Positions 9,304-17,515 of a stretch of 55,637 nucleotides of DNA are shown piece by piece. Each line of letters begins with the position of its first letter. Position 1 is the first letter of the stretch. The position numbers and the translations under genes were made by a program. The stretch comes from an uncultured Caryophanales bacterium (GTDB taxonomy: Bacteria; Bacillota_I; Bacilli_A; RFN20; CAG-826): contig CAMORU010000004.1 in NCBI GenBank assembly GCA_946624155.1, positions 1 through 55,637 on the forward strand. The letters run 5' to 3'. The notes beneath the pieces are model-generated. The model saw only the letters and a list, made by a program, of their open reading frames with translations. It had not been told where the DNA came from and made no database searches.

Positions 9304-9372
9304 ATATTAGAAACATTTTATTTTATTGCCTAATCATTATTTGTTGTATTTATAGGAAAAGTGACTGTTTTT

Positions 9373-9489
9373 AGAAGCGGTAAAGTAATTTGCGATAATG
9401 TTAAAATTTGAGCCAATGTTGTAGTTACTCATGGCATTCCTTCAAATCATGGTTCTGGTGGAGTGCCTTATAAGATTATTGAAGATTAA
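9373..9489 (+). pseudogene. decayed 3' end of a hexapeptide acetyltransferase, copy alpha
   Basis: Read in frame from 9373 this gives Arg-Ser-Gly-Lys-Val-Ile-Cys-Asp-Asn-Val-Lys-Ile, a stop, then Ala-Asn-Val-Val-Val-Thr-His-Gly-Ile-Pro-Ser-Asn and Gly-Gly-Val-Pro-Tyr-Lys-Ile-Ile-Glu-Asp, stop. That is the left-handed beta-helix C-terminus of serine-acetyltransferase-like enzymes with an internal stop. There is no upstream coding region, so only the 3' end is present. Confidence 0.65.
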
Positions 9490-9505
9490 ATAATTCAGTG
9501 ATGAG

Positions 9506-9724
9506 AAATATTTAGAGAATATAAAATTTTATTAAAAAATACATGATTATTGATAGATTAATTCTATTATTTAAAAGTAGAAACAACATAGGATTAGAAA
9601 GGAATACTGTGGTTACTCATGATATTCCTTCTAATTGTGTAGTTGGTGGAGTGCCTGCAATTATTATTAAAGATTAAATTAATAAGAAAATTAAATATCA
9701 TTATTAGCAGCGGTAAAGTTGTTG
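9506..9724 (+). repeat. acetyltransferase 3'-end remnant, copy beta (direct repeat with 12213-12434)
   Basis: The open part ends with Asn-Thr-Val-Val-Thr-His-Asp-Ile-Pro-Ser-Asn-Cys-Val-Val-Gly-Gly-Val-Pro, then Ala-Ile-Ile-Ile-Lys-Asp and TAA at 9675-9677. Compared by eye with 12213-12434, roughly nine of ten bases agree, including about 45 bp beyond the stop. The two copies are in the same orientation and flank a 2.5-kb module with the HNH-like gene, an ATPase and a Toprim-like gene. Confidence 0.75.
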
Positions 9725-9794
9725 TTGATATTATAAAATTGATGCTGGACTGTATTAAAGAGAATGATAAATCATTAAATAATACGAAGTAGTT

Positions 9795-9830
9795 GGAAAA
9801 AAGTCGCCCATTATAGGTATGGACGACTTT
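9795..9830 (-). terminator. terminator of the minus-strand HNH-like gene
   Basis: On the minus strand AAAGTCG and CGACTTT pair around a short loop and are followed directly by a run of Ts. It begins 4 bp after the stop codon at 9835-9837. Confidence 0.7.
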
Positions 9831-9834
9831 CGAA

Positions 9835-10107
9835 CTATTTGTAAATTGGCTCAAGCCAACTTCCAACAACATCAAGTTCTTCTCCGAATTGGTTGTTATG
9901 GTGAGAACAAAGTGGAATTATGTACCAACTATTGTCGGATGAGTTCACTTTTTTAACGTGAGCACCTACATCCGCAGTATTACTGCAGTTTAAGCAGCCG
10001 CAAGATGAAGGCCAAAAACCTTTTCTTTTAATGTAAAAATCTTTCCAAGATGTACACCCGGTTGGAAGTTTATAATCAGAAGTTCCGTTCAAATTCTTAA
10101 CTCTCAT
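9835..10107 (-). CDS. small zinc-binding HNH/treble-clef-like protein, copy 2
   Basis: A 90-residue paralog of the protein at 6652-6960. It shares the MRVKNLNG start, Cys 18, Cys 36/38/41, the Gly-Ala-His-Val motif with His 50, and WYIIPLC followed by Ser-His-His-Asn-Asn. This copy has a His at the last ligand position and a His-Asn pair, so it looks more like a complete HNH core than copy 1. The start is set at 10107 because AAGGAGG lies just upstream; a longer frame reaches 10173 but adds residues with no counterpart in copy 1. It is divergent from the ATPase gene at 10409 and has its own terminator. Confidence 0.75.
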   Translation of the reverse strand: MRVKNLNGTSDYKLPTGCTSWKDFYIKRKGFWPSSCGCLNCSNTADVGAHVKKVNSSDNSWYIIPLCSHHNNQFGEELDVVGSWLEPIYK

Positions 10108-10184
10108 TGTTATTTCCTCCTTACAGTAGACTTTTTCAGTGGAGTCTCCACTAAGGAAATAAAAAGCCATCAAATAGATGGCGC

Positions 10185-10228
10185 ATTATACGCACATCTA
10201 GTGTCTATTAGTACTCGTTTAAGACACT
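10185..10228 (-). promoter_or_regulatory. -10 box and operator-like palindrome between divergent genes
   Basis: On the minus strand TATAAT lies at 10185-10190, about 80 bp before the HNH-like start. Just upstream, AGTGTCT (10200-10206) and AGACACT (10222-10228) form an inverted repeat with a 15-bp centre that would overlap the -35 zone. Such a site could co-regulate the divergent HNH-like and ATPase genes. No good -35 sequence is visible. Confidence 0.4.
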
Positions 10229-10408
10229 ATCTGTGCTATAAACTGTACTTTGATTAATAGAAAACTTTTGTTTCCATGCCTAAAATATATTCCATTTTAA
10301 GTCAATTTTCAAGTAAATTTTAAGATTATAAACAAATTTTGCGTTTATAACTTGAAATATTACCTTGATTCTATTAAATTATTATCGAGCATATTTGAGG
10401 AGGCAATT

Positions 10409-11536
10409 ATGAAGCTGTTAAAGTTGAAAGTTATTTCTAGATACAAAATGCTGTCTGAAAATTTTGAAATTAATTTTTTAACAAAAACTAGAGTTGATAA
10501 AGATGTTCCGAATACCGATCTAATTGAACTTGAAGACGATTTTTATTATCCAATTGAAACTATTTTTATTGGCAAAAACTCTTCAGGAAAGACAACGACT
10601 ATGGAACTTCTAGAGCTTATCTATGAATTTTTTAGAACTGGCCGAATTTCTTCTGCTAATTTTATTGATTTAGCAAAATTTGAATTTGAGGCTATTTTGT
10701 ATTCCAAGAACATCTTATACAAATATCATGGTCTTTTTAACAAGAACGCCACAGTAAATAGAGATTTCTTAATTATTGAGAACGAAGATCTTGGAAAGAA
10801 TGAACTAAAATCTAGCTACAAGAAGGATTTATCTAATGCCTCTTTTCTCAAGGTGCATGAATTTGCGCCAAATGTAGGAGGAGACACATCGAATGTTTCA
10901 CGTCTTTTAGTTGACAAAGGATTTAATTTTTTAGTGAACTCCTATATGAATCCAGGTTTATTTAATATCTATTATGAAGCCTTTGGAGAAAAATCTTTTG
11001 ATGCTTTAGTACATTTATTTGATGATGGTATCGAATATATTCACCCACATAAAAACGAATTAAAACAGTTTGATGGATTTAAATTTAAAAGAGTATCGTC
11101 AACTAAGGAAGTAGTAGTTGATCCAGGTTATTTATCTTTAGTGCTCTCGCAGGGAACATTTCGAGGCATTTGCCTTTTTGGTTTATCTATTTTGGCTTTT
11201 AAAAATGGCGGAACAATTATGGTTGATGAAATTGAAAAGAGCTTCAATCGTAATCTTATTGAGAACTTATTCTTGATGTTTAATGATAAATCGATAAATA
11301 AAAATAACGCGACAATCATCTATACAACCCACTATTCAGAACTGTTAGATGGCAATAACAGGTGTGATAACGTCAATGTTCTACATCGCACACGCAATGA
11401 AATTAGTTTAAAGAATATGTCTCTAGATTACGAGTGCAGAACAGATATGCTAAAAAGTAAGCAGTTCAATCAGAACGTTTTTGATACATTAATTAACTAT
11501 GACCGATTAATGGATTTAAAGGAGTCACTTAGATAA
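10409..11536 (+). CDS. AAA/ABC-type ATPase of a second ATPase-Toprim defence-like module
   Basis: A 375-residue ATPase with Walker A GKNSSGKTT near residue 58 and a signature-like LSQGTFRGICLFGLSIL near 250. Walker B is TIMVDEIEKSFN near 269, followed by IIYTTHYSELLD near 302. The layout matches the OLD/AAA15-like ATPases paired with Toprim proteins in abortive defence. The start is the ATG at 10409, preceded by GAGGAGG; an in-frame upstream ATG at 10352 lacks a ribosome-binding site. Its stop overlaps the next gene by one base (TAATG). The closest named analogues would be PARIS AriA or RloA, but I cannot assign it to either. Confidence 0.75.
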   Translation: MKLLKLKVISRYKMLSENFEINFLTKTRVDKDVPNTDLIELEDDFYYPIETIFIGKNSSGKTTTMELLELIYEFFRTGRISSANFIDLAKFEFEAILYSKNILYKYHGLFNKNATVNRDFLIIENEDLGKNELKSSYKKDLSNASFLKVHEFAPNVGGDTSNVSRLLVDKGFNFLVNSYMNPGLFNIYYEAFGEKSFDALVHLFDDGIEYIHPHKNELKQFDGFKFKRVSSTKEVVVDPGYLSLVLSQGTFRGICLFGLSILAFKNGGTIMVDEIEKSFNRNLIENLFLMFNDKSINKNNATIIYTTHYSELLDGNNRCDNVNVLHRTRNEISLKNMSLDYECRTDMLKSKQFNQNVFDTLINYDRLMDLKESLR

Positions 11537-12039
11537 TGATTATTCTTGGTTGCGAAGGAAACGAAGAAGTATATTTAATTGAGTATCTTTTAAATAAAAA
11601 TTACTTAATCTTTGAAAGGAAAGATATTTTAGATAGAAGACCAATTCATTTTCGACAACCAAGAGAAATCTCTCCACTTATAGACCTTCTCCCAATAGAC
11701 ACTGAGTTAGTGTTTTATAGAATTGGCGATAAACAAAATGATGAATACGATTTTAGATACTTTAGATTAAGAGAAACGCTCATTAAAACAGTTAGGGTAT
11801 GCACCTTACCAGAATTAGAAATCTTAATAATTATCAACGAAGGCTTATATGAAGGGTTTTTGAAGAATAAAAGCAAAATGATGCCTAAGCAATTCGTTAA
11901 AGAATATGTTAAAGGATATACGAATATCAAAGATTATTTGTCTAAACATGATTTAAAAGAAGCTATTTTAAAATATAAATCTTTAAAGAAACATGAGAAA
12001 GACCAAATATATCTCGCAGACTTAATAAAAGATATATAG
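11536..12039 (+). CDS. small Toprim-like partner of the second ATPase
   Basis: A 167-residue protein starting MIILGCEGNEEVYLIEYLL, which fits a Toprim first strand and helix with its conserved Glu. An Asp-rich middle (YRIGDKQNDEYDF) and the segment TLPELEILIIINEGLYEGF follow. I recall the latter as typical of an uncharacterised family found after AAA ATPases. It is half the length of RloB and lacks the RloB NPCFE motif, so it is a different effector type. Its one-base overlap with the ATPase gene shows tight coupling. A nuclease or toxin role is inferred. Confidence 0.6.
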   Translation: MIILGCEGNEEVYLIEYLLNKNYLIFERKDILDRRPIHFRQPREISPLIDLLPIDTELVFYRIGDKQNDEYDFRYFRLRETLIKTVRVCTLPELEILIIINEGLYEGFLKNKSKMMPKQFVKEYVKGYTNIKDYLSKHDLKEAILKYKSLKKHEKDQIYLADLIKDI

Positions 12040-12102
12040 GATATACCCACCCCGGGTCGGGCTGAATGTAATCTAGCAGATAACCATTCAGCAATATAGA
12101 TA

Positions 12103-12134
12103 AGTCCACTGTATGTGGACTGTGTTTGTTTTAT
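12103..12134 (+). terminator. terminator of the second ATPase-Toprim module
   Basis: AGTCCAC (12103-12109) pairs with GTGGACT (12115-12121), followed by GTGTTTGTTTTATT. A second perfect stem, GCTGAATG/CATTCAGC (12061-12092), lies just upstream. Confidence 0.65.
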
Positions 12135-12212
12135 TGTGCTTGCCAGATTAGACTTGAAGGAAATTGGCGATTGTAAATATTGGTTTTCTACGACACTATT
12201 CTGTTAAATACA

Positions 12213-12434
12213 AAATATTTAGAGAATATAAAAATTTATTTAAAAAGATACATGAATATTGATAGATTAATTCTATTTTTTAAAAGTAGAAACAACATCA
12301 GATTAGAAAGGAATACTGTAGTTAGTCATGATATTCCTTCTAATTGTGTAGTTGGTGGAGTGCCTGCAATTATTATTAAAGATTAAATTAATAAAAAAAT
12401 TAGACATCATTATTGGAAGCGGTAAAGTTATTGG
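12213..12434 (+). repeat. acetyltransferase 3'-end remnant, copy gamma
   Basis: The best preserved of the remnants. An open frame runs through Arg-Asn-Thr-Val-Val-Ser-His-Asp-Ile-Pro-Ser-Asn-Cys-Val-Val-Gly-Gly-Val-Pro to Ile-Ile-Lys-Asp and TAA at 12384-12386. After it, bases to 12434 read Asp-Ile-Ile-Ile-Gly-Ser-Gly-Lys-Val-Ile-Gly, a beta-helix rung that normally lies upstream, as if another partial copy began there. It is a direct repeat of 9506-9724. Confidence 0.75.
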
Positions 12435-12515
12435 GTATTCAATATGTTTTTAGTTTTTGGTGGTGGCAACATAATGTGTTAAACTAAGCTACACAGAAAG
12501 GATAGTTTATAAAGA

Positions 12516-13151
12516 ATGATTGAATGGTTTAAAGAACAGAAATTGTGGGTAAAAATTCTTATTTGCTCTATACCATTAGTTGTCGGAGTAGTTCTTTTTA
12601 TAATCTTTGTTCCAAAGTATACAGGTCCGCAAGAAAACTGCACTTTTATTGGTGAAAGGGTAAATCTTCATAATGAATATTATATAACGGTAACTGATGT
12701 TGATGATTTTGACACTATTTATGTTGTAAAGACAGCTGATGACACTACTAAAAGTGAAATAATCGGAACCGATAAGCATTATACTGGAGTAACAGTTAAA
12801 GTGGAACATCAACTGTTAGAAAATCCTAAAGAGAATCATGAACTTGATCTTAATGATTTTAAACTTAAAGACCATACGGGAGTTCAACTTAAGAATTTTA
12901 ATTTCTTTTCAAAAGAGAATGGTTTGGCACTTGAGACCAAGAATTTTACAACTCAAAAGCCTGTTCCGGATTATACGTGGTTGGGTGTTTCAATTGAGTC
13001 CGGTTCTAGTTTGGAGTTTACAATCTATTATGAATTTTCTAAGTCTTATTCGATTTATAATACTTTAATGGTTCTAGAAGCGGATTTCTTTAATGGCCGT
13101 TTAAATGGTAAGGCTGGGAGCGATATTGTTCTTGCTTACAGGGCTGATTAG
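12516..13151 (+). CDS. membrane-anchored extracellular protein, DUF4352-like
   Basis: 211 residues. One N-terminal membrane segment (about 13-31, rich in Ile, Leu and Val) follows a short basic tail, so the rest is outside. The exterior part is beta-rich, with segments such as LNDFKLKDHTGVQL and EFTIYYEFSK that suit a DUF4352-type immunoglobulin-like sandwich. No Cys pair or catalytic motif is seen. It is separated from the acetyltransferase gene by 37 bp and may be co-transcribed with it. The DUF4352 suggestion is by pattern only. Confidence 0.5.
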   Translation: MIEWFKEQKLWVKILICSIPLVVGVVLFIIFVPKYTGPQENCTFIGERVNLHNEYYITVTDVDDFDTIYVVKTADDTTKSEIIGTDKHYTGVTVKVEHQLLENPKENHELDLNDFKLKDHTGVQLKNFNFFSKENGLALETKNFTTQKPVPDYTWLGVSIESGSSLEFTIYYEFSKSYSIYNTLMVLEADFFNGRLNGKAGSDIVLAYRAD

Positions 13152-13188
13152 TTTGTGATTGCACAATCAATCGTTGAAAGGTTTATAA

Positions 13189-13704
13189 ATGTTCAATGGA
13201 TTAAAAAAACTTTGTAACATTCTTAGTTGCAAAAGAAATGCAATTAAATATTTTTCAAAACGCGGAGTTAAGTTTGGCAAAAATGTAAAAATTTATTGTC
13301 CTAAAACCGGAATGTTTTCAACTGAGCCGTGGCTCGTGACTGTTGGAGACAATGTTTTTATAGGAATTGGAGTTCAATTTCTAACTCATGACATGGGCAC
13401 TTTATTATTTCCAGAAAAAAATTTCGTGATTTGCGGGAATATTGATGTAGGCAATAATGTCGCTATTGGAATGGATGCTATGATTATGCCTGGCATAAAG
13501 ATTGGTAATAATGTAGTTATTGGGGCTCGTTCAGTAGTGACTAAAGATGTTCCTGACAATAGTGTTGTTGCTGGTGTTCCTGCTAGAGTTATTGGCACTT
13601 ACAAGGAATATGAGAAAAAGATTGATTCTATCAAATCTGGTAAAAATCCAAGATATTGGAATAATTTGGAAGAGATGCATAGTCATAATCCAAGAAAATC
13701 TTAA
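13189..13704 (+). CDS. hexapeptide-repeat O-acetyltransferase of the polysaccharide locus
   Basis: 171 residues with clear left-handed beta-helix rungs: [37 protein letters not shown] and the closing [18 protein letters not shown] near residue 65 carries the His expected to activate the sugar hydroxyl in the WbbJ/NodL/Maa group. It probably transfers an acetyl group from acetyl-CoA to a sugar of the surface polymer. GAAAGG lies upstream of the ATG. Unlike the remnants at 9373-12434, this gene is intact and ends differently, so it is not their direct parent. Confidence 0.85.
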   Translation: MFNGLKKLCNILSCKRNAIKYFSKRGVKFGKNVKIYCPKTGMFSTEPWLVTVGDNVFIGIGVQFLTHDMGTLLFPEKNFVICGNIDVGNNVAIGMDAMIMPGIKIGNNVVIGARSVVTKDVPDNSVVAGVPARVIGTYKEYEKKIDSIKSGKNPRYWNNLEEMHSHNPRKS

Positions 13705-13844
13705 TTATTTAATTTGATTATTCTAAAGATATAATCGTTTATTAACAATGCATAGTTGTTTTATTAGCGCGCCCTACGCTTCTCATATTTTGTTTGCATT
13801 AATAAAAAATATGTTTTTTAATTAATAAGGGTTTTAATATAATT

Positions 13845-14819
13845 ATGACCAACCAATTTTCAATACCAGTATGTCTTTTTCTTTTCAAAAGAAGTAATAC
13901 ACTTCCAAGGATTTTTGAAGTTTTGAGAAAGGTTAAACCCGCAAAACTTTATTTAAGATCTGACGAAGGAAGAAATGATGAAGAAAAGAAGATTGTAAAA
14001 AAAGTCCGGGAAACTGCTCTAAAACTTATTGACTGGAATTGTGAAGTTGTTCGAGATTTCGCTACAGAAAACCGTGGTGTCTATAAGAATATTGGTTTAG
14101 GAGCAATTAGTATTTTTAATTTTGAAGAAAAATGTATTTTTTTGGAAGATGATAACTTACCTAATGAGTCGTTTTTCTCTTATTGCGATCAAATGCTTCG
14201 AACATATAAAGATGATGACAAAACTATTCTTATTTGTGGGACAAATTATGGTGGCGACAAATTTAAAAACTGTCAGACTGATTGTTTTAGAGTTAAAGCA
14301 CTCTTGCCTTGTGGGTGGGCAAGCTGGTCAAGTAAATTTATAAAATACTATCCGCTTTTGCTAGAGGATGTTGATAGAGATACATTCAAAAAAGAATTTT
14401 TGTCGAAATATAGAAATAAAGCTCTTGCCAGACAGCAGTTTAAATCGGTTAAGTTTGAAAGAGATTTGTATCTAAGAGAACATCGATTCAACTCTTGGGA
14501 TTTTCATTTAATCGAAACAATAATGATGAATGATTTGTTCGTTATATCACCAAAAGTAAATTTTATTCAAAATATTGGTGTTGATTCATTTAGCACTCAT
14601 AATCAAATAAAGTTTAAAAAATATAAAAACAATGTTATGACTAAAAGATTTTGTGAAGTGCCGCTTTTTTCTATTGATCGCCCTCTAAAGACAGAGATTA
14701 ATAAAAAAGAGAACAATAGATATCAAAGGTATTGCGATCATATTATTTGTAAGCCTCTCTCGCTCAGAATAAAGGAGTTTCTCGTTGTTTTAAGAAACTT
14801 TGTAATTAAAAAAAGATGA
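13845..14819 (+). CDS. glycosyltransferase (GT2-like, HlpA-type)
   Basis: 324 residues, opening FSIPVCLFLFKRSNTLPRIFEVL, like GT-A fold enzymes. CIFLEDDNLPNESFFSYC near residue 94 holds the acidic metal-binding motif, and ALLPCGWASW near 153 is typical of this subgroup. It probably acts in the cytoplasm, adding a sugar to the lipid-linked repeat unit. No ribosome-binding site is seen. A TTTAAT box lies 13833-13838, six bases before the ATG, so the message may be leaderless. It overlaps the next gene by four bases (ATGA). Confidence 0.75.
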   Translation: MTNQFSIPVCLFLFKRSNTLPRIFEVLRKVKPAKLYLRSDEGRNDEEKKIVKKVRETALKLIDWNCEVVRDFATENRGVYKNIGLGAISIFNFEEKCIFLEDDNLPNESFFSYCDQMLRTYKDDDKTILICGTNYGGDKFKNCQTDCFRVKALLPCGWASWSSKFIKYYPLLLEDVDRDTFKKEFLSKYRNKALARQQFKSVKFERDLYLREHRFNSWDFHLIETIMMNDLFVISPKVNFIQNIGVDSFSTHNQIKFKKYKNNVMTKRFCEVPLFSIDRPLKTEINKKENNRYQRYCDHIICKPLSLRIKEFLVVLRNFVIKKR

Positions 14820-17515
14820 CAAAACTTGCAGCCCAAAGACTCAAATCTTCCATAGCAAATATCCAATCGGTGGTAATGGATAAAAAAAGCAAATTATTCA
14901 GACTATTTGCTGGGATTTTTATTTTTTTGATTATATTTCTTAATAGTGGCTACACTTATACATATTTATTATCTGATACATTTTCACAGTCTCTAGTTTT
15001 ATTGATCTCGTTTCTTTTGGTTGGATTTGTTTTTGTAGCTACATACGATTTTGCAGAGCTTCAAAAGTTTAAAAGGAAGAAGAGACCAACTTGGATGTTG
15101 GTCGCTTTATCAATCTTTGCTATTAGCGCGTTTATAACAATATTTACGTCAAAAGAGACAAGTTCTCTTATGATGTACTTTTCCTATGGGTTGCGAATAC
15201 TTTGTGCACTTTTAATTGCAAAACTTTTGAGTTTTGATAGATTTGTCAAATATTTTCAGGTTGCTGTTTTTGTAATCACATTAATAGCAATTTTCGTTTT
15301 TCTTTACACATTAATTTCTGGAATAAATTTTTCTATTCTACCTGAATTTGTGTCTGGTAGAAAAACCGTATTTTACAATTATTTTTTCTTAACGTTTCAA
15401 TTCGGAGAAAACAGAATGCAAGGCATATTTTGGGAACCAGGTATGCTTGCATCCTTTTTGCTTCTAGCACTTAGTTTTGAAATATTGTTTAGGTGCAAAA
15501 TGAGACCAATGTTTATTATTGTTTTCTTTATTGGATTATTATTAACTTTTTCAACTTTTGGATACATTTCCCTTATGGTAGTTGGAATTATATTCGTTAA
15601 TAGAAAAGTGAATAATATCTGGTTGGCTACTGTTTTATATATCCTATTTTTTGGTGCTCCAACCTGTGTTCTTCTTTTTGCGAATCAAATCATACCATTT
15701 TTAGCAAAAATTTTACCAAATGTTTTTGGGAAACTTCAGGTTAATGATGTTGTTATACTAATCGGCGGTGATCGTTGGAGTTCACTAATTTTTGACTTGG
15801 AATGTTGGTTAAAAAAACCTATTTTTGGGAACGGCATGTCTACGATGACAAAATACTATGCTGAGGCCGCTGTTGAAAGAAATATTCATGCACAAACGTC
15901 AACTTTAACTTATTTTTTAGCTGAATTCGGAATATTTGGTTTAGCATTCCCTGTTTTATTAATCGTTGGTCTATTTTCGATGAAAAGAATGGAGACTGAA
16001 AATAAAGTTTTTTTATTGATTTTATTTTTGCTTATTCTTTTTAAGGAACCACATCAAGGAATTATGCTAGATTACATTATTTTGTTCTTGTTTGTAAAAG
16101 AAGGACTCGATAACGATTATAAGTCTCTTGTATTTGACGAGTATGACAAAAATAGTGTAATTAAGTCATTCTTCAGGAAAGATAACGAGTCAGTAATGAA
16201 AAGAAATATCTTTGTTTCTTTTGCTCTTAAAGGTTTATCGTTGGTTTTAGGTTTCTTTTCTTATCCGCTTTATATGCGATATTTCGATAATGAGAGTGTA
16301 CTTGGGGTTTGGTTAACAATTTTATCAATCATGAGCATGATTATCATGTTTGATTTTGGGTTTGGTAATGGACTAAGAAATAAACTTATTAAACCATTAC
16401 TAGATAATGATACGGAAAGACAAAATAAATTGATAACGTCAACTTATTTTTCAACTGCAGTTATGTCGATACTTGTGTTTGGCATTCTTTTAACTTTGAT
16501 TTTATCGATTGATATGAATGCATTTATGGGTATAAACACTGAAATCATTTCTCCGAGCGTCCTAAAACTTTCATTAATTATAGTTGTTGCTTCGATTTGT
16601 TTAGAATTTACGTTGAAAAATATAACTGTCATTTTGCAGGCTTTGCAAAAACAAGCGCTTGCTAACACGTTTGCTTTAATTTCAACTATTTCATTAATGC
16701 TTTTCTCGCTTACTGCCGTAATAAACAATCCCGAATCAAAGCTTTTAGCAATCTCAATTTTTTATGCCATAGTTATCAATGTTCCGTTAATTATAGGAAC
16801 AATTGTTGTTCTTAAAAGATTATTCCCGAGATACAGAGTTATTAAAACTGACTTATCTAAAGAAGTTATCAGGGAGGTCGCATTACTTGGTATCGGTTTC
16901 TTTTTGATTCAATTAATGCTGTTAGTGATTAATTCAACTAACGAGTTATTGATATCTAATTTTTATGGGTCTAATGTCACCGTTGCCTATACAGACTATA
17001 ATAAATTAATTCAGATAGTGATTTCTTTATTCGCGACAATAACATTGCCTTATTGGTCTATGGTAACAAAAATGAAAGAACAACATGATAAAGCCGGAAT
17101 TTACAAATTGATTAAAAAACTAATGATATTTGTTATTATTTTCATACTGATTCTTGCTCTTGTAGGTTTATTTTTCCAGCCTTTACTAGATATTTGGTTA
17201 GGTGAAAGATCAATTGTTGTTGATACAAAGACACTTCTCTTCTTTATGATTTTTGCAATACTTTGGATATTTGTTTTATCATTTTCATCGATTGCAAACG
17301 GACTATCTATAGTCAAAAGACAAATTATCTTATATGCAGCAGCAGCAGTTACAAAAATTTCATTTTCTTTAATTTTTGGGCTTGCTTACCGGGGCAGATT
17401 TGGTTGGGAGTATATTATTTTAAGCAACATCTTTGCATGTTCGATTTTAGCTATTGGTTTACCTGTGATATGCTTCATAGAATTAAGAAAATTGAAGGTG
17501 GACAATTATGCCTAA
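14816..17515 (+). CDS. Wzy-Wzx fusion: polysaccharide polymerase joined to repeat-unit flippase
   Basis: 899 residues, almost all membrane. Residues 1 to about 430 form a multi-pass Wzy/O-antigen-ligase-like polymerase with the outer-loop motif MQGIFWEPGMLASFLL near 200. A hydrophilic linker of about 30 residues follows (YKSLVFDEYDKNSVIK). Residues from about 462 form a complete RfbX/Wzx-type flippase, with LGVWLTILSIMSM and MFDFGFGNGLRNKL near 496-523. Normally these are two genes. The frame is continuous, and the ATG at the junction (16196) has only a distant purine-rich stretch upstream. The gene overlaps its neighbours on both sides. Confidence 0.8.
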   Translation: MTKLAAQRLKSSIANIQSVVMDKKSKLFRLFAGIFIFLIIFLNSGYTYTYLLSDTFSQSLVLLISFLLVGFVFVATYDFAELQKFKRKKRPTWMLVALSIFAISAFITIFTSKETSSLMMYFSYGLRILCALLIAKLLSFDRFVKYFQVAVFVITLIAIFVFLYTLISGINFSILPEFVSGRKTVFYNYFFLTFQFGENRMQGIFWEPGMLASFLLLALSFEILFRCKMRPMFIIVFFIGLLLTFSTFGYISLMVVGIIFVNRKVNNIWLATVLYILFFGAPTCVLLFANQIIPFLAKILPNVFGKLQVNDVVILIGGDRWSSLIFDLECWLKKPIFGNGMSTMTKYYAEAAVERNIHAQTSTLTYFLAEFGIFGLAFPVLLIVGLFSMKRMETENKVFLLILFLLILFKEPHQGIMLDYIILFLFVKEGLDNDYKSLVFDEYDKNSVIKSFFRKDNESVMKRNIFVSFALKGLSLVLGFFSYPLYMRYFDNESVLGVWLTILSIMSMIIMFDFGFGNGLRNKLIKPLLDNDTERQNKLITSTYFSTAVMSILVFGILLTLILSIDMNAFMGINTEIISPSVLKLSLIIVVASICLEFTLKNITVILQALQKQALANTFALISTISLMLFSLTAVINNPESKLLAISIFYAIVINVPLIIGTIVVLKRLFPRYRVIKTDLSKEVIREVALLGIGFFLIQLMLLVINSTNELLISNFYGSNVTVAYTDYNKLIQIVISLFATITLPYWSMVTKMKEQHDKAGIYKLIKKLMIFVIIFILILALVGLFFQPLLDIWLGERSIVVDTKTLLFFMIFAILWIFVLSFSSIANGLSIVKRQIILYAAAAVTKISFSLIFGLAYRGRFGWEYIILSNIFACSILAIGLPVICFIELRKLKVDNYA

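Noticed and set aside
10131..10185. Transcription attenuator in the HNH-like gene leader
   Set aside because: A GCCATC/GATGGC stem with a T-rich tail exists on the minus strand, but the predicted transcript would start inside its first arm, so it could not form fully.
12180..12386. A functional 68-residue gene
   Set aside because: It is the 3' end of an acetyltransferase repeat with no catalytic part and no proper start.
16196..17515. Separate Wzx gene starting at an internal ATG
   Set aside because: No good ribosome-binding site is present and the frame continues without a stop from the Wzy half, so one fused gene is the simpler reading.
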